Shown here: positions 35,945 through 44,916 of the stretch, in pieces
Position numbering within the stretch: position 1 is the first letter of the stretch
Layout of the letters: each line of letters opens with the position of its first letter
Assembly (NCBI GenBank): GCA_937995865.1
Contig: CALKJA010000097.1
Coordinates: forward strand, 1-51,807
Origin: an uncultured Paracoccaceae bacterium
GTDB taxonomy: Bacteria; Pseudomonadota; Alphaproteobacteria; Rhodobacterales; Rhodobacteraceae
DNA: 51,807 nt
Reading direction: 5' to 3'
Position numbers and translations under genes: made by a program
Notes under the pieces: model-generated
The model's database searches: none
Seen by the model: the letters and a program-made list of their open reading frames with translations, nothing else
What the model was told of the DNA's origin: nothing

Positions 35945-38200
35945 TTACTGCGCGGTGGCTGTGCTTTCGCTGAAAACCCGTTGAATTGCGAACGATCCGC
36001 CGGCAAGCGCCAAGCCGATTAGATCGGTGACCAACCCGCCTTCGATCATGCAAAGCGCTGCGGCGCCCAACAGAAGCCGGACAATCACATTAGCTTTGCC
36101 GCCGATATACCAGCCCTGCACACTCGCAGAGAGCAGGAACACGCCCAAAAGCCCAGTCCCGCCCGCCCGGATGATTTCCATCCACGTTCCATCCATCAGG
36201 ATTGCGGAATTGTAGAAGAACATGAACGGAACGATGAATGCTGAGATGCCAATCTTGAAAGATGCAACAGAGGTGGCCATTGGATTGGACCCTGATATGC
36301 CCGCCGCCGCGTAGCTTGCCAGCGCAACAGGTGGTGTGATGGCCGAGACAACCGCGAAGTAAAAGACAAAGAAATGCGCTGTGAGCGTGGGGATGCCCAA
36401 CTGGATCAATCCCGGCGCAACCACTGACGCCGCAACAGCATAGGCCGCCGTTGTAGGCATCCCCATTCCCAACAGAATGGCGATACACATGGCAAAGAAC
36501 AGCGCAAGAAGCTGGTTCGCATCTGCAATATCCAGCAGCACCGAAGAGAAGCGCGCGCCAACGCCGGTCAGGCTGATCACACCTACGATGATGCCTGCAC
36601 AGGCGCAAACCGCGATGATCTGAATAGACATGATGCCCGCCAACTCAAACGCTTTGATTACCGATCGGATCCCCATGCGGTATGGCGTCAGCCAGCTCAC
36701 AACTGCCGCTGAAACGGTGGCAAGCGTACCCGCCCGGATAACAGAGTACCCCATAAACAGAGCCGCAATCAGGATGATGATGGGCAGGAATAGAAAGACC
36801 CTACGCACCATATCGCGGAACTTGGGAAGCTCGTCCTCGCGCATGCCGCGCATACCCAGCTTTGCCGCCTCGAAATCCACCATAAAGTAGATCGACGCGA
36901 AATAGAGCACCGCAGGAATGATCGCGGCAACGGTGATGTCTGTATATGGGATGCCCGTAATCTCGGCCATGATGAACGCGCCCGCGCCCATGATTGGTGG
37001 CATGATCTGCCCGCCGGTCGAAGCGGCTGCTTCGATGGCGCCGGATGTCTGGGACTTGTACCCAACCTTCTTCATCAACGGGATGGTGAGGGAGCCGGTA
37101 GCAACCACGTTGCCTGCGGACGTTCCGTTGATCATGCCCATAAGACCAGATGCAAAGATTGAAACTTTGGCCGGACCGCCACGCGCGCGGCCAGCGGCGG
37201 CGAAGGCAAAATTCACAAAGTAGTCTCCGACCTTTGAGGCCTGAAGGAAGGCCGCGAAGATGATGAAAAGGATGATGTAGGTCGAAGACACCGCCGTTGT
37301 TGGCCCAAGGATGCCCGCATCTGTATAAACTTGGCTAAAGAACCGCTGCCACGCGATGTCTGGCGCGTTCAGGAAACCTGGCAGCAGGTCGCCCACAAAG
37401 ACGTAAACCAGAAAGACGCTCGCAATGATGATTAGCGCAAGCCCCGCCACACGCCGAGTAAGCTCCATAATCAGGATGGTGCCTGCGACGGCCGCAAGGC
37501 TCATTCCAATTGGTGCAAACGGCGTGCCGGTAGAATTGCGCATCAATGTGCCGAAGATCGTGATCAGGTAAATCGCCACACCCAAGGCGCAAACCCCAAG
37601 CACGATATCTGCCGGTGCAATAGAGCCGCGCACACGAGGACGCGCCCAGCCAAGCAAAACGGCAGCAACCGTGGACACAAGAAGCGGGATGCCAAAGTGA
37701 TTGATTTCAGCCTGCCGGATTCCCGGATCAATCCCGTTCCACATCCGCCCGCCCGCGATCTCAGCAGCAAAGCTAAGCCCAGTATAGCAAGCATAGAGCG
37801 CAGGCAGCAGGGCGACCCAAGTGATCAGGTCAATCGGGTGCCTTCCACCTGTGTCGCTATCGGGAAACGCCCGCGCGGAATACAAAAGAAACCCAAGGAT
37901 GAGTGCGCCCGCAATGTGGACGATGCGGAAATTCCACGTCTCCATTGGAAAGACGGGCAGATAAGGGATGCTTACACCTGTCCATCCAGAAATGGACCAA
38001 CCGTTCAGCGCGGCCATATGAAAAAGCGCGTAGAACGCAGAGAGCGCCGCAATGCCAATTAGCATCGTGCCATTGAAGACCCGGCGGTTGGATTCAACCG
38101 GTTCGTCGTCCACACCTTCGGCGAGCACGGGTGTGGCCTCGGCTTCCACCGAAGCGTGATCGAGTTCGGCCTCAGGTTTGGTTGGGGCGTCTTGGGTCAT
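35945..38200 (-). CDS. TRAP transporter fused small/large permease (TAXI-associated)
   Basis: Inner-membrane secondary transporter of 751 residues that combines the DctQ-like (first roughly 200 residues) and DctM-like subunits. The DctM part contains ASKVGDYFVNFAFAAAGRARGGPAKVSIFASGLMGMINGTSAGNV-type sequence, the conserved GAIEAAASTGGQIMPPIMGAGAF region and GMGMPTTAAYAVAA. Start ATG 38200 has GGAG 6 bases upstream. It is transcribed after the TAXI binding protein, across a 127-base gap with a strong hairpin. The substrate is unknown; described TAXI systems carry organic acids such as glutamate or alpha-ketoacids. Confidence 0.92.
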   Translation of the reverse strand: MTQDAPTKPEAELDHASVEAEATPVLAEGVDDEPVESNRRVFNGTMLIGIAALSAFYALFHMAALNGWSISGWTGVSIPYLPVFPMETWNFRIVHIAGALILGFLLYSARAFPDSDTGGRHPIDLITWVALLPALYACYTGLSFAAEIAGGRMWNGIDPGIRQAEINHFGIPLLVSTVAAVLLGWARPRVRGSIAPADIVLGVCALGVAIYLITIFGTLMRNSTGTPFAPIGMSLAAVAGTILIMELTRRVAGLALIIIASVFLVYVFVGDLLPGFLNAPDIAWQRFFSQVYTDAGILGPTTAVSSTYIILFIIFAAFLQASKVGDYFVNFAFAAAGRARGGPAKVSIFASGLMGMINGTSAGNVVATGSLTIPLMKKVGYKSQTSGAIEAAASTGGQIMPPIMGAGAFIMAEITGIPYTDITVAAIIPAVLYFASIYFMVDFEAAKLGMRGMREDELPKFRDMVRRVFLFLPIIILIAALFMGYSVIRAGTLATVSAAVVSWLTPYRMGIRSVIKAFELAGIMSIQIIAVCACAGIIVGVISLTGVGARFSSVLLDIADANQLLALFFAMCIAILLGMGMPTTAAYAVAASVVAPGLIQLGIPTLTAHFFVFYFAVVSAITPPVALASYAAAGISGSNPMATSVASFKIGISAFIVPFMFFYNSAILMDGTWMEIIRAGGTGLLGVFLLSASVQGWYIGGKANVIVRLLLGAAALCMIEGGLVTDLIGLALAGGSFAIQRVFSESTATAQ

Positions 38201-38288
38201 GGCGAGCTCCTTAATCGGACTGGAGCGAACCAGGCCAACCGCTCAATATCGGAATTGAGCTGTCTTGATATTTTTGGGTAGTGGGGTG

Positions 38289-38317
38289 GCCCGGGGCTGC
38301 AATTGACGGCCCCGGGC
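38289..38317 (-). repeat. Hairpin between TAXI and TRAP permease genes
   Basis: GCCCGGGGC at 38289-38297 and GCCCCGGGC at 38309-38317 form a perfect 9-base stem with an 11-base loop. No T-run follows on the minus strand (CACCCCACTACCC). It is placed where a processing or partial-termination element would raise binding-protein over permease levels. Confidence 0.6.
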
Positions 38318-38327
38318 GGTAGAAAAA

Positions 38328-39323
38328 TCAGTTACCGAAAATTTCGCCTGCGGGGATATCCGCATCTGCATTCTCGATAAACCATTTTGCCGCGCCAGGA
38401 TGCCAAGGCAGAACGCCGGCGTTCTTGTCCCAGTTCTCTGGCAGCGTGGAGCGTGCGGCTTTGTGGATGTTTAACATCCGCTCATTGTCAGACATCACAA
38501 TGTCTACAACCGCGTTTACGAAGCTCTCTGGAAGATCGCAGTTGGCGATTGAGAAGTTCCACATAGAGACCGACCGCGCGTCAGCGGTTAGGGTCGTGTA
38601 TGTGTCTGCCGCGATCGAGAAATTGGAAACCGGGAAGGCCGCCATGATCGTTGCTTGTTCATCGGCTGTAAATTCGATGATGTTCACGTCCGTTTGAACC
38701 TCAAGCTGACTAACAGCCGGAACAGGCACGCCCGCCGCAAACGCAATCACGTCAAGAAGACCATCCTGAAGCTGACCGCCAAGGTCTGTCCAGCCACCAT
38801 TCCGGCGCTCGAAGTTCACGCCAAGCTCTTCCATCATGCGGGGGAAGTATGTGTCAGACGTAGACCCTGCAGGGCCAAAGCCGATACGCGCACCGTCTGG
38901 GATATCCGCGACGGATGCGATTCCCGAAGAGGCCAGCGTGGTGACGCTGAACGGTGTTTGATACATCGGGAACATCGCGCAGGCGTTGGTCATTTGCAGG
39001 CCAGGTGCGATTGGGTTGGTGCCAGCGATGGATTCAGCGGCTGGACCCATTGTTGTCATGCCGAATTGCGCGTCGCCAGTATGCACAAGCGCCATGTTTT
39101 GCATTGGGCCACCAGTCACTTCGCCGCCGCCAGTCAAGCCAAGCTCTTCGGCAACAAGGTTTGCCCAGCCGGAGCCGTAGGCGAAATAGGTGCCGCCCTG
39201 AGACGCTGTGCCGACGGTAAAGCTTGTTGGCCAACCGGTGCGGTCGACATGGCCGTCCGCCATAACTGCGTTTGCAGACAGCGCGATGGTTGCCAGAACG
39301 CCAGCCGTTTTGATCGTTTTCAT
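38328..39323 (-). CDS. TAXI-family TRAP transporter solute-binding protein
   Basis: Periplasmic receptor, 331 residues from ATG 39323, which has GGGAGG 7 bases upstream (the in-frame TTG at 39338 lies before that site). Signal peptide about 1-23, ending NAVMADGHVD. Family features are VGTASQGGTYFAYGSGWANLVAEEL, GDAQFGMTTMGPAAESIAG, IGFGPAGSTSDTY and FPGWH-like end PWHPGAAKWF. The gene is preceded by a plausible sigma-54 promoter and by the DctBD-like regulators. Confidence 0.92.
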   Translation of the reverse strand: MKTIKTAGVLATIALSANAVMADGHVDRTGWPTSFTVGTASQGGTYFAYGSGWANLVAEELGLTGGGEVTGGPMQNMALVHTGDAQFGMTTMGPAAESIAGTNPIAPGLQMTNACAMFPMYQTPFSVTTLASSGIASVADIPDGARIGFGPAGSTSDTYFPRMMEELGVNFERRNGGWTDLGGQLQDGLLDVIAFAAGVPVPAVSQLEVQTDVNIIEFTADEQATIMAAFPVSNFSIAADTYTTLTADARSVSMWNFSIANCDLPESFVNAVVDIVMSDNERMLNIHKAARSTLPENWDKNAGVLPWHPGAAKWFIENADADIPAGEIFGN

Positions 39324-39359
39324 TGAATGTCCTCCCAAAATGCGCCGCTCTTTCCGACG

Positions 39360-39375
39360 CGCTCAAAACTCGCCA
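39360..39375 (-). promoter_or_regulatory. Candidate sigma-54 promoter of the TAXI-TRAP genes
   Basis: On the minus strand TGGCGAGTTTTGAGCG keeps the invariant GG and GC of the -24/-12 promoter at exactly 10 bases apart (consensus TGGCACG-N4-TTGC). The TTGC element is degenerate (GAGC). The predicted start near 39349 leaves a 26-base leader holding the GGGAGG site. The adjacent DctD-like sigma-54 activator makes the match more credible. Confidence 0.45.
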
Positions 39376-39554
39376 CCGGCAAGTTCAAGGGCGAGAAGTG
39401 ACTCGGTGACCCTTTTCGGCAAGCGCTCGTTTCACAAACTTCCTGTTTTTTCGGCATATAGACTGCGCAGTGGGTGCTTTTGGTGAATTTGCTGCCAAGG
39501 ACTGTGCGGATTTCTACCCAACACAGCTTTGTGGTTCGCGCGCCATGCGGCTTG

Positions 39555-40883
39555 CTAGGTGAAGTCGGTCCGTTCAAGGCGATATTTCTTCATCTTATCG
39601 TACAGGGTTTTGCGCGGGATTTGCAGTGCGTCGCAGGTTTCTTTGACGCTCCCAGCATTCGCAGAAAGGGCCGCTGAGATCAGAGCGCGTTCCGTCTTGG
39701 CCATGCGGGCCGCCAACGAGTCTGCGTGTTCATCGATTGGGTTCTCTGCGCCCTCAAGTCCAAGATATACACGCTCTGCCGCGTTACGCAGTTCCCGGAT
39801 ATTGCCTTCCCATTCTCGTCCGGTCAGCGCTTGCAGCATCGCGGTGGGGGTTGGTGGGATCTCGCGTTTGTAGCGTGCATGCGTTTCGTTCAAGAGCGTC
39901 GTGAAAAGCGCAGGTATATCTTCGCGCCGTTCTGCAAGAGTGGGCATCCGCAACGTCACCACGTTCAGCCGATACAAAAGGTCGGCGCGAAACAAGCCTT
40001 CGGCAACCGCAGCTTTCAGATCAGTTTTGGCAATTGCGATGATCCGAAAATCGGTGGGAATGACATCGTTAGAGCCCAGCCGTGTGATTTGCTTGTTTTG
40101 CAAGGCTTGCAGGAGTTTGGCCTGCAGCGCCTGCGGCAAGCTGTCGATTTCATCAAGGCATAAAATGCCACGGTGAGCATGTTCAAATTTTCCATACCGG
40201 TCCCGCATAGCTCCAGAGAATGCGCCCGCGACGTGCCCGAATAGCTCGCTTTCAATCATGTCCGCCGGCAAGGCGGCGCAGTTAACATGCACGAATGTAC
40301 CACCAGACCTTGCGCTGGCCTCATGGAGAGTGCGGGCGGCGCGCTCTTTGCCGGTGCCGGTTTCGCCATGGATAAGGAGATCTGCATCTGTATGTGCAAT
40401 AGCGCGCAGTTGGGTGCGCAGCTCATTGATTGCGGCGCTGCGTCCGGTCAATTGGCTGCTGATCAGATCACCGCCATCGGTCGCCACGCAGAGCGCCCGG
40501 TTCTCCAAGATGAGTTCGCGTTTCTCTAGTGCACGGCGCGCGCAATCGACAAGGCTGTGGGGATCATAAGGCTTTTTGATGAAATCATATGCGCCGTTCT
40601 TCATGCAGGTGACGGCAAGCTCAACATCACCGTGTCCCGTGACTAGAATGATCGGTAATTCTGGGTCTATCTCAAGTGCGCGCCGCATTAGCTCAGTTCC
40701 ATCCATGCCGGGCATTCGGATGTCGGTGACCAGTATGCCGCGGAAGCTGCGCGTGATCCGGGTCAGTGCAGTTTCTGGATCGTCAAACACTTCACAGCCT
40801 AGATCGGCCAGATCAAAAGTCTGTTCGGCGGCGCGACGCAGATGCGCCTCATCATCAACAAAGAGGATCGAGAGGTCCGTCAT
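39555..40883 (-). CDS. Sigma-54-dependent response regulator, DctD-like
   Basis: Cytosolic transcription activator of 442 residues. Receiver domain about 1-120 with phosphoacceptor Asp54 (LVTDIRMPGMDG) and TGHGD; AAA+ domain about 143-380 with Walker A GETGTGKE at 173-180, the sigma-54 contact loop GAFSGA at 220-225 (canonical GAFTGA, Thr to Ser) and Walker B LCLDEIDSLP. A Fis-type helix-turn-helix ends the protein (VKETCDALQIPRKTLYDKMKKY). It overlaps the kinase gene by ATGA. By position it should control the TAXI-TRAP genes. Confidence 0.93.
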   Translation of the reverse strand: MTDLSILFVDDEAHLRRAAEQTFDLADLGCEVFDDPETALTRITRSFRGILVTDIRMPGMDGTELMRRALEIDPELPIILVTGHGDVELAVTCMKNGAYDFIKKPYDPHSLVDCARRALEKRELILENRALCVATDGGDLISSQLTGRSAAINELRTQLRAIAHTDADLLIHGETGTGKERAARTLHEASARSGGTFVHVNCAALPADMIESELFGHVAGAFSGAMRDRYGKFEHAHRGILCLDEIDSLPQALQAKLLQALQNKQITRLGSNDVIPTDFRIIAIAKTDLKAAVAEGLFRADLLYRLNVVTLRMPTLAERREDIPALFTTLLNETHARYKREIPPTPTAMLQALTGREWEGNIRELRNAAERVYLGLEGAENPIDEHADSLAARMAKTERALISAALSANAGSVKETCDALQIPRKTLYDKMKKYRLERTDFT

Positions 40884-42733
40884 ACAGTTTGCCCTGCGCG
40901 TTTGAGGATCAAGCGAAATACTGCTCCGCCTTCAGCAGCGTTTGAGGCCGAGATCTTGCCACCGAAATCTTCGATGATGTTAAAGGAGATCGACAAACCC
41001 AGCCCCAACCCTCCACCTGAATCCTTGGTTGTGAAGAACGGATCAAACACTTGCCCGGCTGTATCGCTGGGCAGTCCCGGTCCGTTGTCGCGCACAACAA
41101 TGGATACAGTGTCTGCGCCCGGTTCCACACTTACGCTGACCAATGCCCCGCCACTTTCCGCATTGGCGTCGATCGCGTTTGAAAGCAAGTTGATCATCAC
41201 CTGCTGCAATCGCAAATGGCCGCCAATGATCTCAAGACCGTCATCTGGTGGTTCGAAAGATATGTTCCCGCCCGCCGCGCGAAGCCGTGGCTGAACAAGA
41301 GCGATGGACTCATCAACCACCGATTTGACAGAAACTGCACCAAGTTTGTCACCTGAACGACGGGCGAAGTTCGTGAGGTGCTTTGAGATCCGGGAGATCC
41401 GGTCTGCCATGTCGGAGATATAGACCAAGTTCTCACGCGCCTTTGGCTGGCGGTCGCGGTCAAGGTAATCAACGGCGTTTCCAGCATAAGACCGGATCGC
41501 CGCAAGCGGTTGATTGATTTCATGCGAAAGAGCCGCGGACATCTGACCAAGGGATGCAAGTTTACCCGCCTGAATCAGCTCCTTTTGTGTTTTCCGTAAT
41601 TCTGTTTCAGCGCGTTGATGCGCGCCTATCTCTTCCACCAGCTGAGTGTTTAGGGATTTCAACTCAAGCGTTCGTTCTTGCACGCGTTGTTCCAAAAGGT
41701 CGCGCTCAGAGCGCTGCACGGCCAGCATTTGTTTGCGTTGCCGATGGCGCTGTCCAAAGGTGGCAACCGAAAGAATAAGAAGCGCTGCCGCCATGCACCA
41801 ATAGGCAAGTTCAGTCAGCACTTCTGCCCGGATTTTCGCCGTAGGGGTCAGCGCCACCACATGCCAACCACGCAGATTGATGGGCGCGCTTTGGGCGTAG
41901 TAGGGGATTGTGTGTTCCGTTTGCTTGATGTCAACACGCACGTTTTGACCGTCTTTGATGTCTGGTATGTCGATCAGAGGCACAAGGCGTTCAGGCGGGA
42001 ATTGGCGAACCTCTTCATTGTTGGCCCGCATTTCAGCTGAGACTGGCGCTAACGTGCGAAAATGCCAATCGGGCCGCCCGGCCATAAAGACTACGCCATT
42101 GTTGTCCGCGACAAGCACCTCGTGATCAAGAGCGGTCCATTGGGCGTCAATCTCATCCACGGTCATTTTGATCGCAAGCACCCCAACTACCGCTGTTCCC
42201 GACAGCACAGGCGCCGAGAAGAAAAATCCGCGTTCCCCGGAAGTTGTGCCCAGACCATGAAATTGCGCCGTTGCACCTGTCATGGCTGTGCTGAAATAGG
42301 GGCGGAAGCTGAAGTTCTTGCCAAGAAAGGACCGATCCTTGCGGTAATTACTTGTTGCAACGGTGGTGCCATGTGGATCCATCAGGAATACATCAGCCGC
42401 CCCGATATTTATCGATTGCAACCTAAGCTGCTCATTCACAAAAGGCACAAGCCCGCTGTTGTCGGTGTCTTCCAACAGCTGAAGCAACGAGCCTTGTTGC
42501 GAGATAAGCTGCGGGAGCGGACGAAAGCGCTTTATGCGCTGGTCGAGGCTTTCTTGAACAAGGTCCAGCTGAAGCCGGGCGCTGTTTGCCGATCTTTCCA
42601 GCGCGCGGTTCTCAATCCAAGGCCAAAGCGCTAGGCTCGAACCAATAGCCGCCGCAACCGCCAGCCCCGGCCCGAGGACCCGAAAAGGCGACAGGCGAGG
42701 CAGCGCAGTTAGGCTTGGGAGTATACGGCGCAT
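40880..42733 (-). CDS. Sensor histidine kinase, DctB-like
   Basis: Membrane sensor of 617 residues from ATG 42733, where MRRILPSLTAL begins. The only good Shine-Dalgarno (AAAGGAG) is 15 bases upstream of this ATG, wider than usual, so the start is not certain. Two membrane segments flank a periplasmic dCache-like domain (ADVFLMDPHGTTVATSNYRKDRSFLGKNFSFRPYF-type sequence). The kinase core has the His box ALSHEINQPLAAIRSYAGNAVDYL, N box MINLLSNAIDA and G boxes DNGPGLP and GGGLGLGLSI. It forms an operon with the DctD-like regulator. Confidence 0.92.
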   Translation of the reverse strand: MRRILPSLTALPRLSPFRVLGPGLAVAAAIGSSLALWPWIENRALERSANSARLQLDLVQESLDQRIKRFRPLPQLISQQGSLLQLLEDTDNSGLVPFVNEQLRLQSINIGAADVFLMDPHGTTVATSNYRKDRSFLGKNFSFRPYFSTAMTGATAQFHGLGTTSGERGFFFSAPVLSGTAVVGVLAIKMTVDEIDAQWTALDHEVLVADNNGVVFMAGRPDWHFRTLAPVSAEMRANNEEVRQFPPERLVPLIDIPDIKDGQNVRVDIKQTEHTIPYYAQSAPINLRGWHVVALTPTAKIRAEVLTELAYWCMAAALLILSVATFGQRHRQRKQMLAVQRSERDLLEQRVQERTLELKSLNTQLVEEIGAHQRAETELRKTQKELIQAGKLASLGQMSAALSHEINQPLAAIRSYAGNAVDYLDRDRQPKARENLVYISDMADRISRISKHLTNFARRSGDKLGAVSVKSVVDESIALVQPRLRAAGGNISFEPPDDGLEIIGGHLRLQQVMINLLSNAIDANAESGGALVSVSVEPGADTVSIVVRDNGPGLPSDTAGQVFDPFFTTKDSGGGLGLGLSISFNIIEDFGGKISASNAAEGGAVFRLILKRAGQTV

Positions 42734-42911
42734 GGTAAGAATGGGTGTCTCCTTTGCGCGGCTTATCAGGGGGTCGCACATTGATGCCACCCTAGGGCGA
42801 CAGTTTCCCATCTGCCAAGTGTAAGATAGGCTTGGACCACTATGCGCCCAAAAGTCCTTGGATCGTTGGGAGCCCCAGGCGAATATCGTCGAAGCGAAAG
42901 AAAGTCAGCCG

Positions 42912-43343
42912 GTGCCGGACACAAACGTTGATCACAAAAGTGGCTATGATCCGGCATATATTGCGCAGATCTTGAACACGGTCAGAACCATTGCGCTGGT
43001 TGGGGCCAGCGCGGACAAAACTAAATTCAGCTTTGACGTGCTACGCGTTCTGCATGATGCGGGTTATGATATTATCCCGGTGAACCCGAACCCATTGCTC
43101 ACGGAAATTCAGGGGATCAAGGTCTATCATTCGCTTGCCGAAATAGATCGACCCGTGGATATGGTCGATGTCTTTCGCCCCAAGGAAGAGCTTTACGGTC
43201 TTGCTGAGCAAGCCATTGCGATCGGGGCACAGGTGCTTTGGGGCCAGCTTGGCATCTATGATGATCGCGCGGCCCAGTTGGCTGAGCAGGCGGGGCTACA
43301 GGTGGTCATGGACCGCTGCCCCAAAATTGAGCTGTTGCGCTAG
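42912..43343 (+). CDS. CoA-binding domain protein (YccU-like)
   Basis: Small Rossmann-fold protein with a CoA-binding domain, 143 residues from GTG 42912. A TTG at 42858 would add 18 residues; neither start has a strong Shine-Dalgarno, so the N-terminus is unsettled. Motifs are TIALVGASADKTKFSFDVLRVLHDAGYDIIPVNPN, MVDVFRPKEE and WGQLGIYDD, ending VMDRCPKIEL. Function of the family is not well defined. It lies 196 bases before the alginate-like group and is divergent from the dctB-like gene. Confidence 0.82.
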   Translation: MPDTNVDHKSGYDPAYIAQILNTVRTIALVGASADKTKFSFDVLRVLHDAGYDIIPVNPNPLLTEIQGIKVYHSLAEIDRPVDMVDVFRPKEELYGLAEQAIAIGAQVLWGQLGIYDDRAAQLAEQAGLQVVMDRCPKIELLR

Positions 43344-43526
43344 CCCTGAAAACCGCGCCCGCGAGAGTTTATGTGAATGCTCAAAGTGCGTTCTGACCAA
43401 TCACCTGCACTTGCTGGCGGGCCGTTTCGAACCCTAAACCGCGCTTGACTATACTTTTGCGCCGGAACCTATCCGGCAGCTGTACTGCGGCGAAAGCGGG
43501 ATTTCGCGTACCTAGAAGAGGTAGAA

Positions 43527-43571
43527 ATGGAACCTTATCATGCAGATTCGTCACGAAAATCCAAAACCTGA
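43527..43571 (+). CDS. Candidate 14-codon upstream ORF overlapping the alg44-like gene
   Basis: ATG 43527 has the best Shine-Dalgarno of the region (AGAGGT, 4-5 bases upstream) but is out of frame with the alg44-like gene, whose ATG is 13 bases downstream at 43540. The small frame encodes MEPYHADSSRKSKT and stops at 43569-43571 inside the larger gene. It could be a leader that couples or limits translation, or chance. No conservation can be judged here. Confidence 0.35.
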   Translation: MEPYHADSSRKSKT

Positions 43572-44916
43572 ACTGTCACATAGCGTCCGCGCTCCTCTTG
43601 GACTTGAGCTCAAAACTGGGGAAAAGCTGACAATTTCGGAATGGTCGCTTGAGGGTTTCACCTATCCAGAAAACCGAGATGTTCTGCCGAAAGAGGCCGT
43701 TTTATCAATCCCCTTTCAGGGTGTTGATATCCGGTTTGATGTTACATTGGCACGTCGCGGAAATGATAAATTTCTAAGCTTTGAAGGCCTGTCTGGCCGC
43801 CAGCGTGAGACACTCTCCGTTTTTTATCGGTCTCTCTTGTCGGGTAAAATGGCTTCAACTGGGGACGTGATCACCAGTCTTGATACGCCAGTCGACCTTG
43901 TCCCCATGGGTGAAACGGAAGAAGAGCAAGCGCAAGGCATGGCCGGTAAGGCTCCGCGCAGCCTGCGAGCGGTGGCATCAGTCTGTTTGTATCTTTGCAT
44001 TGCAGCACTTGCGTTTTGGACGCTCGGCTCGGGTGTTTGGAACAAGCTTTCGCAAGTAAATATTCAGAACGCTCGCATCGAAGCGGAGCTTGTTCCGCAT
44101 ACAGCTGCTGCCCGTGGCTTTGTTGCAAATGTGCTGGTCGCACCGGGTGAAACCGTTGAGCGTGGCGATATTCTGGTGCGGTTGGCGGATCCCGAAGGCG
44201 AGGCGGCGTTGTCGGATGTGCGTGGGCGTATCGACTTAATTGAAAGCCGGTTGTTTGAGGCGCAACAGGCACTGCTGCGTCTGGACCAACGGGTGGACCG
44301 TTTGCGCGCAGCGCTTGTGCAGGATCTTCTGACCGGCGCGGACGCTGCTGTAGCACGGCTGGCCGCGTTTGACGCACGGATCACACCTAACAACCGTGAC
44401 CTCTTTGTTGCGCAGGACACGGCGCAGCAACAGGTCGACACCCTCAGCGATGAGCTGCGGCGTCTGGCCCGAGAGCGTGGCCGTCTGCGCGATGCGGCTG
44501 ATGCTCTGCACGTACTTGCTGCCGATGATGGAATCGTGCGCGAAGTGCTAGTGCTCAAGAGCCAGCTTGTTGGCCGCGGCACTGAAATTGTTCTGCTCGA
44601 AGGGTTGCACGCGCGTACAGCGCGCGGTTGGCTTGACCATTCCATGGCCTCTGCCATCTTTACTGGTATGGCTGTCAAAGTTGAAATTGCCGGAGCGCAG
44701 GGCCCTCAAACCTTGGAAGGTGAAGTCACTCATGTCAAAGCTGCTATCGACCCAGAAATCTCGCCAGAGTTTGGCATGCTGGTAACTGTTGCTTTCCCAA
44801 CGCTGAGCGCAAGCGAAAGCCGGGAAGCGCTTGGTCACCTGACACCTGTTGAACTCCGCGCTGAGCGTGGCTGGGCCACTGCATGGGATCGTACCATATC
44901 TTCATGGGGTCTGTGA
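43540..44916 (+). CDS. Alg44-like PilZ/HlyD membrane protein of polysaccharide synthesis
   Basis: The 458-residue product has a cytoplasmic PilZ-like domain (about 12-105), one membrane segment (about 148-166) and a periplasmic HlyD/barrel-sandwich region with a long coiled coil (about 225-330). This is the architecture of Alg44, the cyclic-di-GMP receptor of alginate synthase. The PilZ D/N-x-S-x-x-G motif appears as EWSLEG at 34-39 (Glu in place of Asp/Asn), and I see no clear RxxxR before it. Cyclic-di-GMP binding is therefore uncertain. The Alg8-like gene follows with a TGATG junction, the same pairing as in alginate operons. A BgsB-like role is another option. Confidence 0.75.
   Translation: MQIRHENPKPELSHSVRAPLGLELKTGEKLTISEWSLEGFTYPENRDVLPKEAVLSIPFQGVDIRFDVTLARRGNDKFLSFEGLSGRQRETLSVFYRSLLSGKMASTGDVITSLDTPVDLVPMGETEEEQAQGMAGKAPRSLRAVASVCLYLCIAALAFWTLGSGVWNKLSQVNIQNARIEAELVPHTAAARGFVANVLVAPGETVERGDILVRLADPEGEAALSDVRGRIDLIESRLFEAQQALLRLDQRVDRLRAALVQDLLTGADAAVARLAAFDARITPNNRDLFVAQDTAQQQVDTLSDELRRLARERGRLRDAADALHVLAADDGIVREVLVLKSQLVGRGTEIVLLEGLHARTARGWLDHSMASAIFTGMAVKVEIAGAQGPQTLEGEVTHVKAAIDPEISPEFGMLVTVAFPTLSASESREALGHLTPVELRAERGWATAWDRTISSWGL

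Noticed and set aside
43900-44670. Long minus-strand frames (43871-44377, 44064-44678) opposite the alg44-like gene
   Set aside because: No domain or start signals; the plus-strand gene has PilZ/HlyD architecture and coupled neighbours.
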